Positions 8,793-16,493 of a stretch of 64,000 bases of DNA are shown here, piece by piece. The position numbers were made by a program, and so were the translations under genes. The stretch is taken from the NCBI RefSeq assembly GCF_030812475.1, contig NZ_JAUSSR010000017.1, forward strand, positions 1-64,000, in the 5' to 3' direction. A model generated the notes under the pieces. That model saw only the letters and a list, made by a program, of their open reading frames with translations, was not told where the DNA came from and ran no database searches. Within the stretch, counting starts at the first letter, position 1, and each line of letters begins with the position of its first letter. The DNA comes from Pseudomonas lini. GTDB taxonomy: Bacteria > Pseudomonadota > Gammaproteobacteria > Pseudomonadales > Pseudomonadaceae.

Positions 8793-9785
8793 TTAACGGG
8801 ATGGGTTTTCGGTAATCAGTCCGGCGGCGATCGCCAACCGCCACAACCCGCATTCGGTAGCCTGCTCGGCCAGGGTTACCCGGGCGAAACCACAGGCGTC
8901 GAGTGCCCGGGAGTAGCGAGCACATAATTGGGCGTTGCCGATAAGAATGATCGAGGGCAGGTGCACACTGTTGCGGCGCCGACGCTGCAGGTCGGCCAGG
9001 GCCGACAGCTCATGGCCGATCAACAGGCCGGACAGGTAATCCGGTTGGGCACTGGCGCTCAGTTCGCCGGTCAGCCCCAGGCTGCGGGCGCTGAACAGGG
9101 TCGACAGCGGACCGATCTCGCCATCCGCCGACAAGGCCACTTGCACACCGCGGTCGAAGGCGGCGCCATCGAAAGCCCCGCCGCGTTGCTGGGTGCGACC
9201 GAGAATGCTGTGTTCGCTGAGCACGGCGAAGATTTCGCCGGTCATGAAAGTATCGAAATGCACGATGCAGCCGTCGGCGACCTCCACCCATTTCGAATGA
9301 CTGCCCGGCAGGCCGATCAATAGGTCGTCGCCGCCATCCAATGGCAGGTTATGCAGCACGCCCAGCACTTGGGTTTCTTCGCCGCGCATTACATTCGGCA
9401 ATGGCGAGCGCTGGATTACGCCCGGCACAATGTGCACATCGACCCCACGAATACTGCGGATGGTTTGCAGGGAGGCGCTGAGACTGGCGACGTTTGCCGG
9501 GGTATCGCGATAGGCCGCTTCGCACCAGCCCTGGGCGCTGCCGACCATGCCGCAGGCAATCACGGGCACATCGGGCTGCGCGTCGAGCCAGTCACCGCAG
9601 GCCGCATCGAAGGCCAGTTCAAAACCATCGGTGCATTCGCGGCCGGCGATGATTCGTTGCGCTTTGGGCAGCTGCATGATGCCCGACGACAGCGAGCGCT
9701 GTTCGAGCACTTGGCCATCCGGGCCCAGTTTGTAAGCACGTAATGAGGTTGTCCCCCAATCGAGCGCGATCAATTGCGCCAGCAT
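8793..9785 (-). CDS. dgoK: 2-dehydro-3-deoxygalactonokinase
   Basis: 330 aa from the ATG at 9783-9785 (MLAQLIALDWGTTSLRAYKL), with AGGTGA upstream; an in-frame Met 30 codons upstream falls in the promoter and is rejected. The LDWGTTSLRAY phosphate motif, ACGMVGSAQGW and GLPGSHSKW are typical of DgoK sugar-acid kinases. It phosphorylates 2-dehydro-3-deoxygalactonate at O-6 for DgoA. First gene of the dgoK-dgoA-dgoD-dgoT block, directly behind the promoter and dyad at 9825-9883. Confidence 0.95.
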   Translation of the reverse strand: MLAQLIALDWGTTSLRAYKLGPDGQVLEQRSLSSGIMQLPKAQRIIAGRECTDGFELAFDAACGDWLDAQPDVPVIACGMVGSAQGWCEAAYRDTPANVASLSASLQTIRSIRGVDVHIVPGVIQRSPLPNVMRGEETQVLGVLHNLPLDGGDDLLIGLPGSHSKWVEVADGCIVHFDTFMTGEIFAVLSEHSILGRTQQRGGAFDGAAFDRGVQVALSADGEIGPLSTLFSARSLGLTGELSASAQPDYLSGLLIGHELSALADLQRRRRNSVHLPSIILIGNAQLCARYSRALDACGFARVTLAEQATECGLWRLAIAAGLITENPSR

Positions 9786-9824
9786 CGATTCACCTGTTTT
9801 GGTTATTGGCAGTGAGTGAGCTGG

Positions 9825-9853
9825 ACTGTAAACCCGCGCCGGGAAAATCTCAA
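9825..9853 (-). promoter_or_regulatory. Sigma-70 promoter of the dgo operon
   Basis: On the minus strand, TTGAGA (9848-9853) and TACAGT (9825-9830) are separated by 17 bp. The leader to the dgoK ATG is about 35 nt. The -35 region is nearly identical to that in front of the SDR gene at 21214-21219. Confidence 0.7.
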
Positions 9854-9866
9854 TATATAAATACAT

Positions 9867-9883
9867 ATCCCACATACAGGGAT
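9867..9883. promoter_or_regulatory. Operator dyad ATCCC-N7-GGGAT upstream of dgoK
   Basis: ATCCCACATACAGGGAT is an inverted repeat with 5-bp arms, centred about 22 bp upstream of the -35 box. A dyad with the same arms at exactly the same distance precedes the SDR promoter (21233-21249). In both, the AT-rich sequence TCTCAATATATAA adjoins. Placement upstream of -35 suggests an activator or IclR-type dual regulator. Confidence 0.65.
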
Positions 9884-9889
9884 AAAGAC

Positions 9890-9990
9890 AAAAAAACGCA
9901 GCCTTCGACAGCGCCTACGCATTCGAGATACGCCGCACTAGTTGCGGTCGACCACGGTCCGTGCAGGGGTTGCAGAAGGCTGCGACCTTT
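9890..9990. repeat. Inverted repeat of the gcagccttcg family, possible terminator of the GNAT gene
   Basis: CGCAGCCTTC at 9897-9906 pairs with GAAGGCTGCG at 9975-9984. Read on the minus strand it ends in GGCTGCG followed by seven T, so it may terminate the GNAT transcript. Its sequence is a degenerate member of the family seen intact at 11341-11420 (cgcagcctgcggcagctcctac). Confidence 0.65.
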
Positions 9991-10008
9991 TAAGCGTGAC
10001 GCATATGC

Positions 10009-10491
10009 TCAGTTACCCTCGGCAAAATCCCGCAACACCGCCCCATCCATCCGATAACGCACCCACTCCTCCTGCGGCTGCGCGCCCAGGGATTTGTAGA
10101 ATTCGATCGCCTGTTTGTTCCAGTCCAGCACGCTCCACTCGAAGCGCCCGCAATCATTGGCGCAGGCGATTTTTGCCAGATGGCGCAGCAAGGTCTTGCC
10201 CGCACCGCCACCGCGCTGTTGCGGGGTGATGTAGAGGTCTTCGAGGTACAGGCAATTGCTGCCAAGCCAGGTGGAATAGCTGAAAAAGAACACCGCGAAG
10301 CCGATCGGCGAGCCGTCGCGCAGGCAGATCAGACCGTGGGCCGTGGCGCCTTCGCTGAACAGACTGCGCTCGATGTCGGCGACGCTGGCGATGACCTCGT
10401 GACGGGCACGTTCGTAGTCGGCCAGTTCAGTGATGAAGGCGAGGATTTGCGGTGCATCGCTGGGGGTCGCCGGGCGAATCTCGATGGTCAT
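10009..10491 (-). CDS. GNAT-family N-acetyltransferase
   Basis: 160 aa covering one complete GNAT domain. The acetyl-CoA binding region is ITPQQRGGGAGKTLLRHLAK (motif A, about residues 92-111), preceded by the beta-strand segment CLYLEDLYI. The C-terminal FYKSLGAQPQEEW segment is motif B. It resembles the diamine/thialysine acetyltransferase-like branch in its EDLYI and NWNKQAIEFY-type segments (DWNKQAIEFYKSLGA here), but substrate cannot be fixed. It is convergent with nothing and transcribed towards the dgo promoter region. Confidence 0.88.
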   Translation of the reverse strand: MTIEIRPATPSDAPQILAFITELADYERARHEVIASVADIERSLFSEGATAHGLICLRDGSPIGFAVFFFSYSTWLGSNCLYLEDLYITPQQRGGGAGKTLLRHLAKIACANDCGRFEWSVLDWNKQAIEFYKSLGAQPQEEWVRYRMDGAVLRDFAEGN

Positions 10492-10689
10492 GGACGTGCC
10501 TTCGTCAAAGTTGAAAACGCCATACTAAGTCCACGAGCGACGCTCGTCACATCAGAAAATCCCTTTGGCCAGGAGACTTGATCGGCGCCGCGGCAGGCCT
10601 GGACCGTTCGTCGTTCATCAGGCACCAAACCAGGTCGGCGGCTGACCAATATCCAGTAAGGACTCTCAATAGAAAATGGAGACACCAGC

Positions 10690-11028
10690 ATGCTCACGTC
10701 CAGGTTGTCCGCCCTCGCTCTCACCGTCCTGATGTCCTCTGCCGCCTTCGCCGCCAACACTGTCTCCGGCACCGGTCCGACCAATCCGGTCGAAGGCCCG
10801 AAAGCACCCGCCATTCAAAGCACACCCGGCATGAACACCAACGGCACGGGCGTCGACAGCAGCCTGCCGCCCTCCACCGGCACTGACCCCCGGATTCAGG
10901 GCAACGACGCAGGCCGTCAAGGTGGCATGAACCAGCCGGACAGCCGGACACCCGATAACGCCGACACCGGCATCGGTTCGAAAACCACCACCGGTGGTTC
11001 CGGTTCCGAAGGCGGTGCCAGCCAATAG
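10690..11028 (+). CDS. Small secreted low-complexity protein, unknown function
   Basis: 112 aa. Residues 1-22 are a typical Sec signal peptide ending AAFAA, predicting export to the periplasm or beyond. The mature part is rich in Gly, Thr, Pro, Asn and Ser, lacks cysteine and aromatic residues, and looks disordered (TGPTNPVEGPKAP, then TTTGGSGSEGGASQ at the end). GGAGA 9 nt before the ATG supports the start. It is followed by two more small genes in the same direction. I do not recognise a family with known function; similar proteins are scattered among Pseudomonas genomes. Confidence 0.75.
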   Translation: MLTSRLSALALTVLMSSAAFAANTVSGTGPTNPVEGPKAPAIQSTPGMNTNGTGVDSSLPPSTGTDPRIQGNDAGRQGGMNQPDSRTPDNADTGIGSKTTTGGSGSEGGASQ

Positions 11029-11081
11029 TTCGCCCACGCGACTGACGAGCAATACCTATCCACATCCATGAAGAGGTAAGC

Positions 11082-11336
11082 ATGAACGTCGATAAAAACC
11101 TTGAGAAAGAAGTCCTCACCCGCCTGCTGCACGCCCACCCGAATGGGCTGGGCAAGGAGGTCCTGGACAATTACCGGGGGGAAAAAGTCGTGGCCAGCGC
11201 GCTCGCCACGCTGCAGGACCGTGGGTTGATTCAACATGGTCATGTGACCTGCAACGAAGCCGGTGAGCACTCGTTGAACTTGCCGATCAAACTCAGTGCT
11301 GCCGGGGTTGAAGCAGCACGCAAGCTGGACGTTTAA
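11082..11336 (+). CDS. 84-aa protein with winged-helix character, unknown function
   Basis: 84 aa with GAAGAGGTAAGC before the ATG, a strong ribosome site. The predicted pattern is alpha-alpha-alpha followed by a hairpin: KEVLTRLLHAHPNGL, then VVASALATLQDRGLIQHGHV, then LSAAGVEAARKL. This is what a small winged-helix DNA-binding module looks like, and the LSAAGVEAARKL ending resembles that of MarR/PadR-like folds. No cofactor motifs. It is 53 bp after the secreted-protein gene and may share its transcript. Confidence 0.7.
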   Translation: MNVDKNLEKEVLTRLLHAHPNGLGKEVLDNYRGEKVVASALATLQDRGLIQHGHVTCNEAGEHSLNLPIKLSAAGVEAARKLDV

Positions 11337-11340
11337 ACGA

Positions 11341-11420
11341 TGTAGGAGCTGGCGACGCCTGCGATCTTTTGATCTTCAAGCATCAAGGCAAAAAATCGCA
11401 GCCTGCGGCAGCTCCTACGA
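11341..11420. repeat. REP-type inverted repeat of the gcagcctgcggcagctcctac family
   Basis: TGTAGGAGCTGGCGACGCCT at the left and GGCAGCTCCTACGA at the right, with GATCTTTTGATC in the middle and AAAAAATCGCAGCCTGCG preceding the right arm. It occupies the gap between two small genes, starting 4 bp after one stop codon and ending 6 bp before the ribosome site of the next. Confidence 0.75.
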
Positions 11421-11437
11421 GCAGCAGGAGAAATCCC

Positions 11438-11818
11438 ATGCCTCGTGGAAGCAAAGACAAGTACAGCGCCGAACAGAAGCGCAGGGCCGAGCACATCGAA
11501 GACAGCTACGAAAACAAAGGTGTCTCCAAGGATGAAGCAGAAGCTCGCGCCTGGGCGACGGTCAACAAGCAGTCGGGTGGCGGTGACCGCAAAGGCGGTT
11601 CCGGGCGCAAGAAACCGGCGAGTGCCAAGTCCGAAGATCGCAAGGAATCTTCCCGGCGCGCGGTGGCCAGCCGAGAGGGCCATTCGCGTAACAGCAAGGC
11701 TTCGCGCGATACCCAGACTGTGGACAGTTTGCGCAAGGAAGCCTCGGCGAAGAAGATTCCGGGGAGGTCGAGCATGCGTAAGCAGGAGTTGATCGAGGCG
11801 TTGCGCAAGGCGGGTTGA
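11438..11818 (+). CDS. Basic Rho_N/SAP-like domain protein, commonly annotated plasmid stabilisation protein
   Basis: 126 aa starting MPRGSKDKYSAEQKRRAE, with AGGAG at 11426-11430. The N-terminal 45 residues resemble the ChaB-like/'plasmid stabilisation' segment (HIEDSYENKGVSKDEAEARA, ATVNKQSGGG). The middle is a Lys/Arg/Ser-rich disordered linker. The last 35 residues (SLRKEASAKKIPGRS, then KQELIEALRKAG) match the Rho N-terminal/SAP-like helical fold that binds nucleic acid. Despite the common name, nothing here indicates a plasmid. A nucleic-acid-associated role is an inference from charge and fold. Confidence 0.78.
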   Translation: MPRGSKDKYSAEQKRRAEHIEDSYENKGVSKDEAEARAWATVNKQSGGGDRKGGSGRKKPASAKSEDRKESSRRAVASREGHSRNSKASRDTQTVDSLRKEASAKKIPGRSSMRKQELIEALRKAG

Positions 11819-11848
11819 CGCCCTGGTTTTGTGTTGAATTCAAGGGCC

Positions 11849-11946
11849 CCTTCGCGAGCAGGCTCGCTCCCACAGGGGATCTGCGTCTGACCAAATATTG
11901 GTGGCCAGCACAAAACCCTGTGGGAGCGAGCCTGCTCGCGAAAGCG
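11849..11946. repeat. Paired inverted REP element between convergent genes
   Basis: CTTCGCGAGCAGGCTCGCTC from 11849 and its inverse GGGAGCGAGCCTGCTCGCG ending near 11940, separated by about 38 bp. It lies between the Rho_N-like gene (plus) and the pfkB-type gene (minus), where it may act as a bidirectional transcription barrier. Confidence 0.85.
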
Positions 11947-11951
11947 ATAGA

Positions 11952-12881
11952 TCAGGCGCCGGAGATGCTACCGATCAACTCATCCACTTCAACAGCCCCA
12001 GGCGATGTCGCCGGCCCCCACCGGGTCACCGCCAACGCCGCAGCCGCATTCGCCCGCCGCGCCGCCTCACCCGCTGACAACCCCTGCGCCAACCCGGCCA
12101 CAAACACCCCGGCATGCGCATCCCCGGCACCATTACTGTCCACCGCCTCGACCTTGAACCCCGGCACATGCCGATGCTCGCCGCGCCGACTGACCCAGCA
12201 TCCTTGCGGACCATCGCGGACTACCGTCAATGCCTCGGCCGGCAGAAGAACAGCCAACCGGTCCAATGCCTCGCCGATGTCCGGTGCTCCGCTAAACCGC
12301 TGCGCCTCGACACTGTTGCTGGTCCATACATCAATGCGCGGCAGCAAGGCCTGCATCAGCGGCGCATCCGGCGACTCCACCAGCGGGCCCGGATCGAACA
12401 CCACCTTGATGCCCCCCGGCAACGCCAGCACCCAATCCACCAGCGCCTGCGCCTTGCCGACCTGCAGCAGGCTGTAGCCACTGACGTAGACATAATCACC
12501 CGCCTCGGCCGTTACACTCGCCAGGTCCTCGGCGGTCAGCTCGCCCTCGGCGCCGATATAGGAGATGAAACTGCGCTCGGCCGACGCGTCCGTCACCGCA
12601 ACGCACAGCCCGGTATCGTGCTCGGCGCGGTCAGCGATGCCGACGCGGATGCCTTGCGCATTCATGGCCTCTCGGGCCAGGTCGCCGAAACGTCCGGTAC
12701 CGTGTCGACCCAGGTAAACCACCGACAACCCGTTACGCTGGGCGGCAGCCATCACATTGAAGCCGCCACCGGCTTCGAAACGGGCCGATTGCGCCAGCAC
12801 GTCACCGCCCGGCTGAGGCAGCTTATCCACGGCCATGACCAGGTCGATGATGACCTGGCCGGTGTGCAGCAATCTAGGCAT
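11952..12881 (-). CDS. PfkB-family carbohydrate/nucleoside kinase (YegV-like)
   Basis: 309 aa from MPRLLHTGQVIIDLV; an alternative ATG two codons upstream (12887) is equally possible. PfkB signature 1 is GGGFNVMAAAQRNG and signature 2 is DSNGAGDAHAGVFVAGL, whose Asp is the catalytic base. The gene start overlaps the end of the NCS1 permease by 8 bp, so the two are translationally coupled. Together with an ADP-ribosylglycohydrolase and a GntR regulator, the set mirrors E. coli yegTUVW. The substrate is probably a nucleoside or the ribosyl product of the glycohydrolase; this is inference. Confidence 0.88.
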   Translation of the reverse strand: MPRLLHTGQVIIDLVMAVDKLPQPGGDVLAQSARFEAGGGFNVMAAAQRNGLSVVYLGRHGTGRFGDLAREAMNAQGIRVGIADRAEHDTGLCVAVTDASAERSFISYIGAEGELTAEDLASVTAEAGDYVYVSGYSLLQVGKAQALVDWVLALPGGIKVVFDPGPLVESPDAPLMQALLPRIDVWTSNSVEAQRFSGAPDIGEALDRLAVLLPAEALTVVRDGPQGCWVSRRGEHRHVPGFKVEAVDSNGAGDAHAGVFVAGLAQGLSAGEAARRANAAAALAVTRWGPATSPGAVEVDELIGSISGA

Positions 12882-14340
12882 GAGCATTCCCGACCTGTGC
12901 GACGCGACGATCCTTCGCCCCACCGAGTACCAGGTAAATGCCACCGGCCACCACAAAGGTCACGATCCAGCCGAGGCCGTTATGCCCCAGCCACGAGTCG
13001 GACAGGAAGCCTTTGAACCATACGTTTTCTGCCGTCGTGCCGATGGTGGTGAAGCTCAAACCCAGCACGATCGCCACCGCCCACGCACCGAACGCACGCC
13101 ACTCGACACCGCCGCGATACCAGTAGGCGCTGCTCGGGCTGACGTCCAGCAGGTCCTTGGGGCTGTAGTAATGGCGATGAATCAGGTCGACCACGAAGAT
13201 CGCGACCCATGCGGTGATCGGCACTGCCAGCAGTGAAATGAAGGTAATGAATGGACCGTAGAAGCTGTCCGCGATCAGCATGAAGTAGATCGAACCGGCG
13301 AAGATCGCGACGATATCGACCACCACGGCATAGACGCGCTTGACCTTCAGGCCGAGGGTCAAGGTGGTCAAACCGGCGGAGTACACCGACAGGTTGTTCG
13401 ACAGCAGCAGCCCGCCGAACGCAGTGATCAGGTACGGTACCGCCATCCAGGTCGGCAGCATGTCGCGGATCGCGACAATCGGATCGGTGGCCGAGGCCAG
13501 GTCGTTGTTGCCCACCGACAGCAGCCCGCCGAGGGTGATCAACAGTACCAGCGGGATCCCCGCACCGAACGCCGCCGACGCCACCACGCGCACGGCCTTG
13601 ACGCTGCGGTGCTGGTAACGCGACATGTCGGCCCCGGCGTTGGCCCAACCGATGCCGGTGCCGGCGGCCATGGTGCCGATACCGATGATCATGGCGCTCA
13701 GCGGTGCCGGCGTGGCGTTGAACACGGCGCTCCAGTCGATGGTCGCGCAGAGAAAACCGCCCACCAGAATATTCAGCGCACCGAACACATAGGTCGCCCA
13801 CTTCTGGATCACCAGCAAGGTGGCATGGCCGAGGCCGGAGACCGACAACGTCAGCAGCACGAAAATCGCGATGAACACCAGGGTCAACAGCGGAGCGCTT
13901 TTGGCTTCCACCGGCGAGCCGAACAGGATCGAACACAGCGACAGCAACACGAAGGCGGCCGTGGTGGTGTTGACGGTTTCCCAGCCCAGGCGCGACATCA
14001 ATGAGACCAGGGTCGGGCCGATATTGCCGCGTACGCCGAAGATCGCTCGAGACAGGGTCAGGCTCGGTGCCCGGCCCCGACGGCCGGCGATGGAGATGAT
14101 GCCGACCACCGCAAACGAACCGGCGGCGCCGAGGATCGCGACGATGACCGCCTGCCAGATCGCCAGGCCGCGAAACGCCACGAGGGTCGCCCCCAACGGC
14201 AGGCCGAGGATGGAAATGTTGGCGGCGAACCAGACCCAGAACAATTGCAGCGGATGACCGTTGCACTCCGCCTCCGGCACCGGTTCGATGCCCCGGGTCT
14301 CCAGTTGCCCGGCGCTTGGCCCGGCGGTCGATGAACTCAT
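12874..14340 (-). CDS. NCS1-family purine/pyrimidine permease
   Basis: 488 aa, about 12 transmembrane segments, inner membrane. The N-terminal cytoplasmic stretch with RGIEPVPEAE is followed by the NCS1 core (LFWVWFAANISILGLPLGA, then GRRGRAPSLTLSRAIFG and GWANAGADMSRY), matching the cytosine/allantoin/hydantoin permease family. Start set at the ATG at 14338-14340 with GGAGT upstream; a longer in-frame reading would pass through a REP palindrome. In the yeg operon of E. coli the transporter is of another family, so this is a functional replacement. The actual ligand is unknown. Confidence 0.92.
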   Translation of the reverse strand: MSSSTAGPSAGQLETRGIEPVPEAECNGHPLQLFWVWFAANISILGLPLGATLVAFRGLAIWQAVIVAILGAAGSFAVVGIISIAGRRGRAPSLTLSRAIFGVRGNIGPTLVSLMSRLGWETVNTTTAAFVLLSLCSILFGSPVEAKSAPLLTLVFIAIFVLLTLSVSGLGHATLLVIQKWATYVFGALNILVGGFLCATIDWSAVFNATPAPLSAMIIGIGTMAAGTGIGWANAGADMSRYQHRSVKAVRVVASAAFGAGIPLVLLITLGGLLSVGNNDLASATDPIVAIRDMLPTWMAVPYLITAFGGLLLSNNLSVYSAGLTTLTLGLKVKRVYAVVVDIVAIFAGSIYFMLIADSFYGPFITFISLLAVPITAWVAIFVVDLIHRHYYSPKDLLDVSPSSAYWYRGGVEWRAFGAWAVAIVLGLSFTTIGTTAENVWFKGFLSDSWLGHNGLGWIVTFVVAGGIYLVLGGAKDRRVAQVGNAHA

Positions 14341-14467
14341 GAAAAAAATACTCCTGTTTGCCTTTGTTGTGGATGTGGGCAATTTCGGAAGACGAAACAA
14401 CATCCCGGCGGTCCTGGCCGTATTCGTGCGTTCCATTGCGGGTGAAAAATTGAGTGCGCGGCGCGCC

Positions 14468-14551
14468 CTTCGCGAGCAAGCCCGCTCCCACAGGACCGCG
14501 TATACCTTAAGGTTTGCACTCCCTTGTGGGAGCGGGCTTGCTCGCGAAGAG
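14468..14551. repeat. Paired inverted REP element inside the salvage operon
   Basis: CTTCGCGAGCAAGCCCGCTC from 14468 and GGGAGCGGGCTTGCTCGCGA ending near 14548, separated by about 30 bp. It is in the 221-bp gap between the glycohydrolase stop and the permease start, so it would be part of the polycistronic mRNA unless a separate promoter exists. Confidence 0.85.
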
Positions 14552-14561
14552 GCCAGTCCAG

Positions 14562-15560
14562 TCAACGCAAGGCCAACAGCCCCTGCACCAGAGGTTCCAG
14601 CTCCAGATGATTAACGGCCTTTATCTGCTCGATCATCGCCGGCGGCCAGCTCTCAAGCCCCAGGCAAGCCCCAAGCATCGCCCCGAGGATCGCGGCAATG
14701 GTATCAGTGTCCCCCCCAAGACTCGCAGCCATGCACAGCGCTTCGAAGGCATTCATTTCGCCAACGGCCACTTGCTGGGCCAGGGCGAACGACACCACCA
14801 CCGATTCCTGTGACGCCACCGAGGTGCCGATCACGTCGTAAAGCAAATCGGCGAGCGTCGCCCGATCGTTGTCGACACTGAGGGTCCGTGCCCAGCCGAT
14901 GCGCGACGCGATGCGCCCGCCCGCGACCCAGTGGCCATGCCCTTCGGCTTGCAATGCCATTTGCTGGCCAAGGTTCAAGGCCTCGCCCAGGTCCATGCCG
15001 TTGATCCCGGCCGAGACCACCGCCGCCACCGCCGCCGCGCTGGAAATGCCCAGCGTGGTGTTATGGGTGACCTGGCAGGCCTGCACCACGGCATTGATGA
15101 AAGGTACAGGATCGGCGACATTCGCCGCGATCCCGACGGGCGTGATGCGCATGGCTGCACCGTTGGTGGTGCCATAGCGCCCCGACTCTTGGGCAGATTG
15201 GCCAGCGAGAATCATCTCGATCGCCCGCTTGGTCGACGGCCCGAGCAAATCCTGCGAGCCCTTGGCCTGCATCGCGGCTTCCCATTCGATCAGGCGTTGC
15301 GCGAGCATCGACGCTTCGATCCGACCCGCGCCATCGATCAACAACTGACCGACCAGAATCGCCTGTTCGGTGTCGTCGGTGATCGAGCCCTTGGGCATGT
15401 TCGCGGCGATCGGCTGATCCGGACCGGCATCCTGCAAATCGTGGATCTCTCCGAAGCGCGTCTTGATCTCGACGCGGCTCAGCGATTGCGTCGGCATGCC
15501 CAACGCATCGCCCAGGGCCAGTCCATAAAATGCGCCCAGGGCATGGTCAAGCTCGGTCAT
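14562..15560 (-). CDS. ADP-ribosylglycohydrolase family protein (YegU-like)
   Basis: 332 aa from the ATG at 15558-15560 (MTELDHALGAFYGLALGDALG), overlapping the end of the gntR-type gene by 4 bp (ATGA). The two metal-binding motifs of the DraG/ARH fold are present: DDTEQAI near residue 61 and GGDTDTIAAILGAMLGA near residue 290. These enzymes hydrolyse N- or O-glycosidic bonds of ADP-ribosylated or ribosylated compounds. With a permease and a sugar kinase beside it, a catabolic role on a ribosylated small molecule is more likely than removal of protein ADP-ribosylation. Confidence 0.92.
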   Translation of the reverse strand: MTELDHALGAFYGLALGDALGMPTQSLSRVEIKTRFGEIHDLQDAGPDQPIAANMPKGSITDDTEQAILVGQLLIDGAGRIEASMLAQRLIEWEAAMQAKGSQDLLGPSTKRAIEMILAGQSAQESGRYGTTNGAAMRITPVGIAANVADPVPFINAVVQACQVTHNTTLGISSAAAVAAVVSAGINGMDLGEALNLGQQMALQAEGHGHWVAGGRIASRIGWARTLSVDNDRATLADLLYDVIGTSVASQESVVVSFALAQQVAVGEMNAFEALCMAASLGGDTDTIAAILGAMLGACLGLESWPPAMIEQIKAVNHLELEPLVQGLLALR

Positions 15561-16270
15561 TGTGTAGGTCCAAATTGCAGGTGCAGCCGAAAATGCACGG
15601 GATCGAGCAAGCTTTCGACCTGTTCCATGAAGCGGTTTTGCCGGTCGTAGGTGGTGCGCAAGGCTTTGAGAAATACCGTACCGGGCGCACGGCCCAGCAA
15701 TTCGGCGTCTTCGGCGCTCAACGGTTCGGCGCCGATCCATTGATCGCCGCGCTCACCGATGTAGCCGTAGGCGGCCAGGGTGATGGTCAGGGAATTATCG
15801 ATCAGTCCGACCCGTGGCAGGCTTTCCAGGCCTCCGGTGGCGGGCATCAGTGAGCGTTCGAGGGAGACCAGCTTGCCGTCGGTGGAACGGCGGCGGCGGT
15901 CGAGGGTGATGAATTGGTCGGTGCCGAAACGCGGCAGCAGGTCAGGACGGGTTACCGCCTCCAGCCGCAGCACTTCGGTATTGATCAGCGCCCCGCTGTC
16001 GGCCAGGGCCTGGGCCCAGCCGTTGCGTTGATCGAGCATGACACCGTCGAACGTGACGATGGAGCCGACCCCGCTTTGCGTCGCGATGTAATGGCGCCGT
16101 TTCAATTCGGCCAGGGCTTCGCGCAGCGTGCCTCGGCTGACCTTGAATTCTTGAGCCAACTGATGCTCGCCCGGTAATAGAAGGCCGTCCTCAAGGAGGC
16201 CGCTTTCAATGCGCCGAATGAGTTCATCGACCACCCGTTGTTTCTTGTCAAATCGTACCTGTCTAATCAT
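15557..16270 (-). CDS. GntR-family regulator with UTRA domain (YegW-like)
   Basis: 237 aa. The N-terminal winged helix has the GntR pattern (RRIESGLLEDGLLLPGEHQL, then FKVSRGTLREALAELKRRHY). The C-terminal UTRA ligand domain includes ERSLMPATGGLESLPRVGL and AELLGRAPGTVFLKALRTTY. The first gene of the yegTUVW-like operon, translationally coupled to the glycohydrolase. The ATCGT-TAG-ACGAT palindrome 22-34 bp upstream of its ATG is the natural candidate for its operator, implying autoregulation of the whole operon. Confidence 0.92.
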   Translation of the reverse strand: MIRQVRFDKKQRVVDELIRRIESGLLEDGLLLPGEHQLAQEFKVSRGTLREALAELKRRHYIATQSGVGSIVTFDGVMLDQRNGWAQALADSGALINTEVLRLEAVTRPDLLPRFGTDQFITLDRRRRSTDGKLVSLERSLMPATGGLESLPRVGLIDNSLTITLAAYGYIGERGDQWIGAEPLSAEDAELLGRAPGTVFLKALRTTYDRQNRFMEQVESLLDPVHFRLHLQFGPTQ

Positions 16271-16291
16271 GTACAGCGTAATAACCGAAAT

Positions 16292-16304
16292 ATCGTTAGA
16301 CGAT
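16292..16304. promoter_or_regulatory. Candidate GntR/UTRA operator
   Basis: ATCGTTAGACGAT is a 13-bp palindrome with 5-bp arms, containing the CGT-TAG-ACG core reminiscent of the GTnTAnAC sites bound by HutC-subfamily GntR proteins. It lies just upstream of the gntR-type gene. Confidence 0.5.
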
Positions 16305-16392
16305 CAAGGAATATTTCAGGGAAATGACGGGAGGGGTAGGCGTTTGTCAGGGAATTGGGGGGAACACAACGTTAGTGCGCGACGCAAACCTA

Positions 16393-16484
16393 CTGTGGGA
16401 GCGAGCCTGCTCGCGAAGGCGTCGGATCTAACAAAATGATGTTGGATGTGCCGGCGCCTTCGCGAGCAGGCTCGCTCCCACAGG
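16393..16484. repeat. Paired inverted REP element
   Basis: ACTGTGGGAGCGAGCCTGCT from 16392 and AGCAGGCTCGCTCCCACAG ending at 16482, separated by about 33 bp. It lies between the end of araH and the promoter region of the gntR-type operon, both leftward. Confidence 0.88.
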
Positions 16485-16493
16485 AAATGAGGG

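Noticed and set aside
11438-11818. Plasmid-derived or toxin-antitoxin interpretation of the 'plasmid stabilisation' type gene
   Set aside because: No toxin partner, integrase or replication gene nearby; the Rho_N-like C-terminus and wide presence on chromosomes speak against it.
14341-14565. Longer start for the NCS1 permease through the REP pair
   Set aside because: The extra residues are REP-encoded (reading as SRASPLPQGS) and the ATG at 14338-14340 has its own ribosome site.
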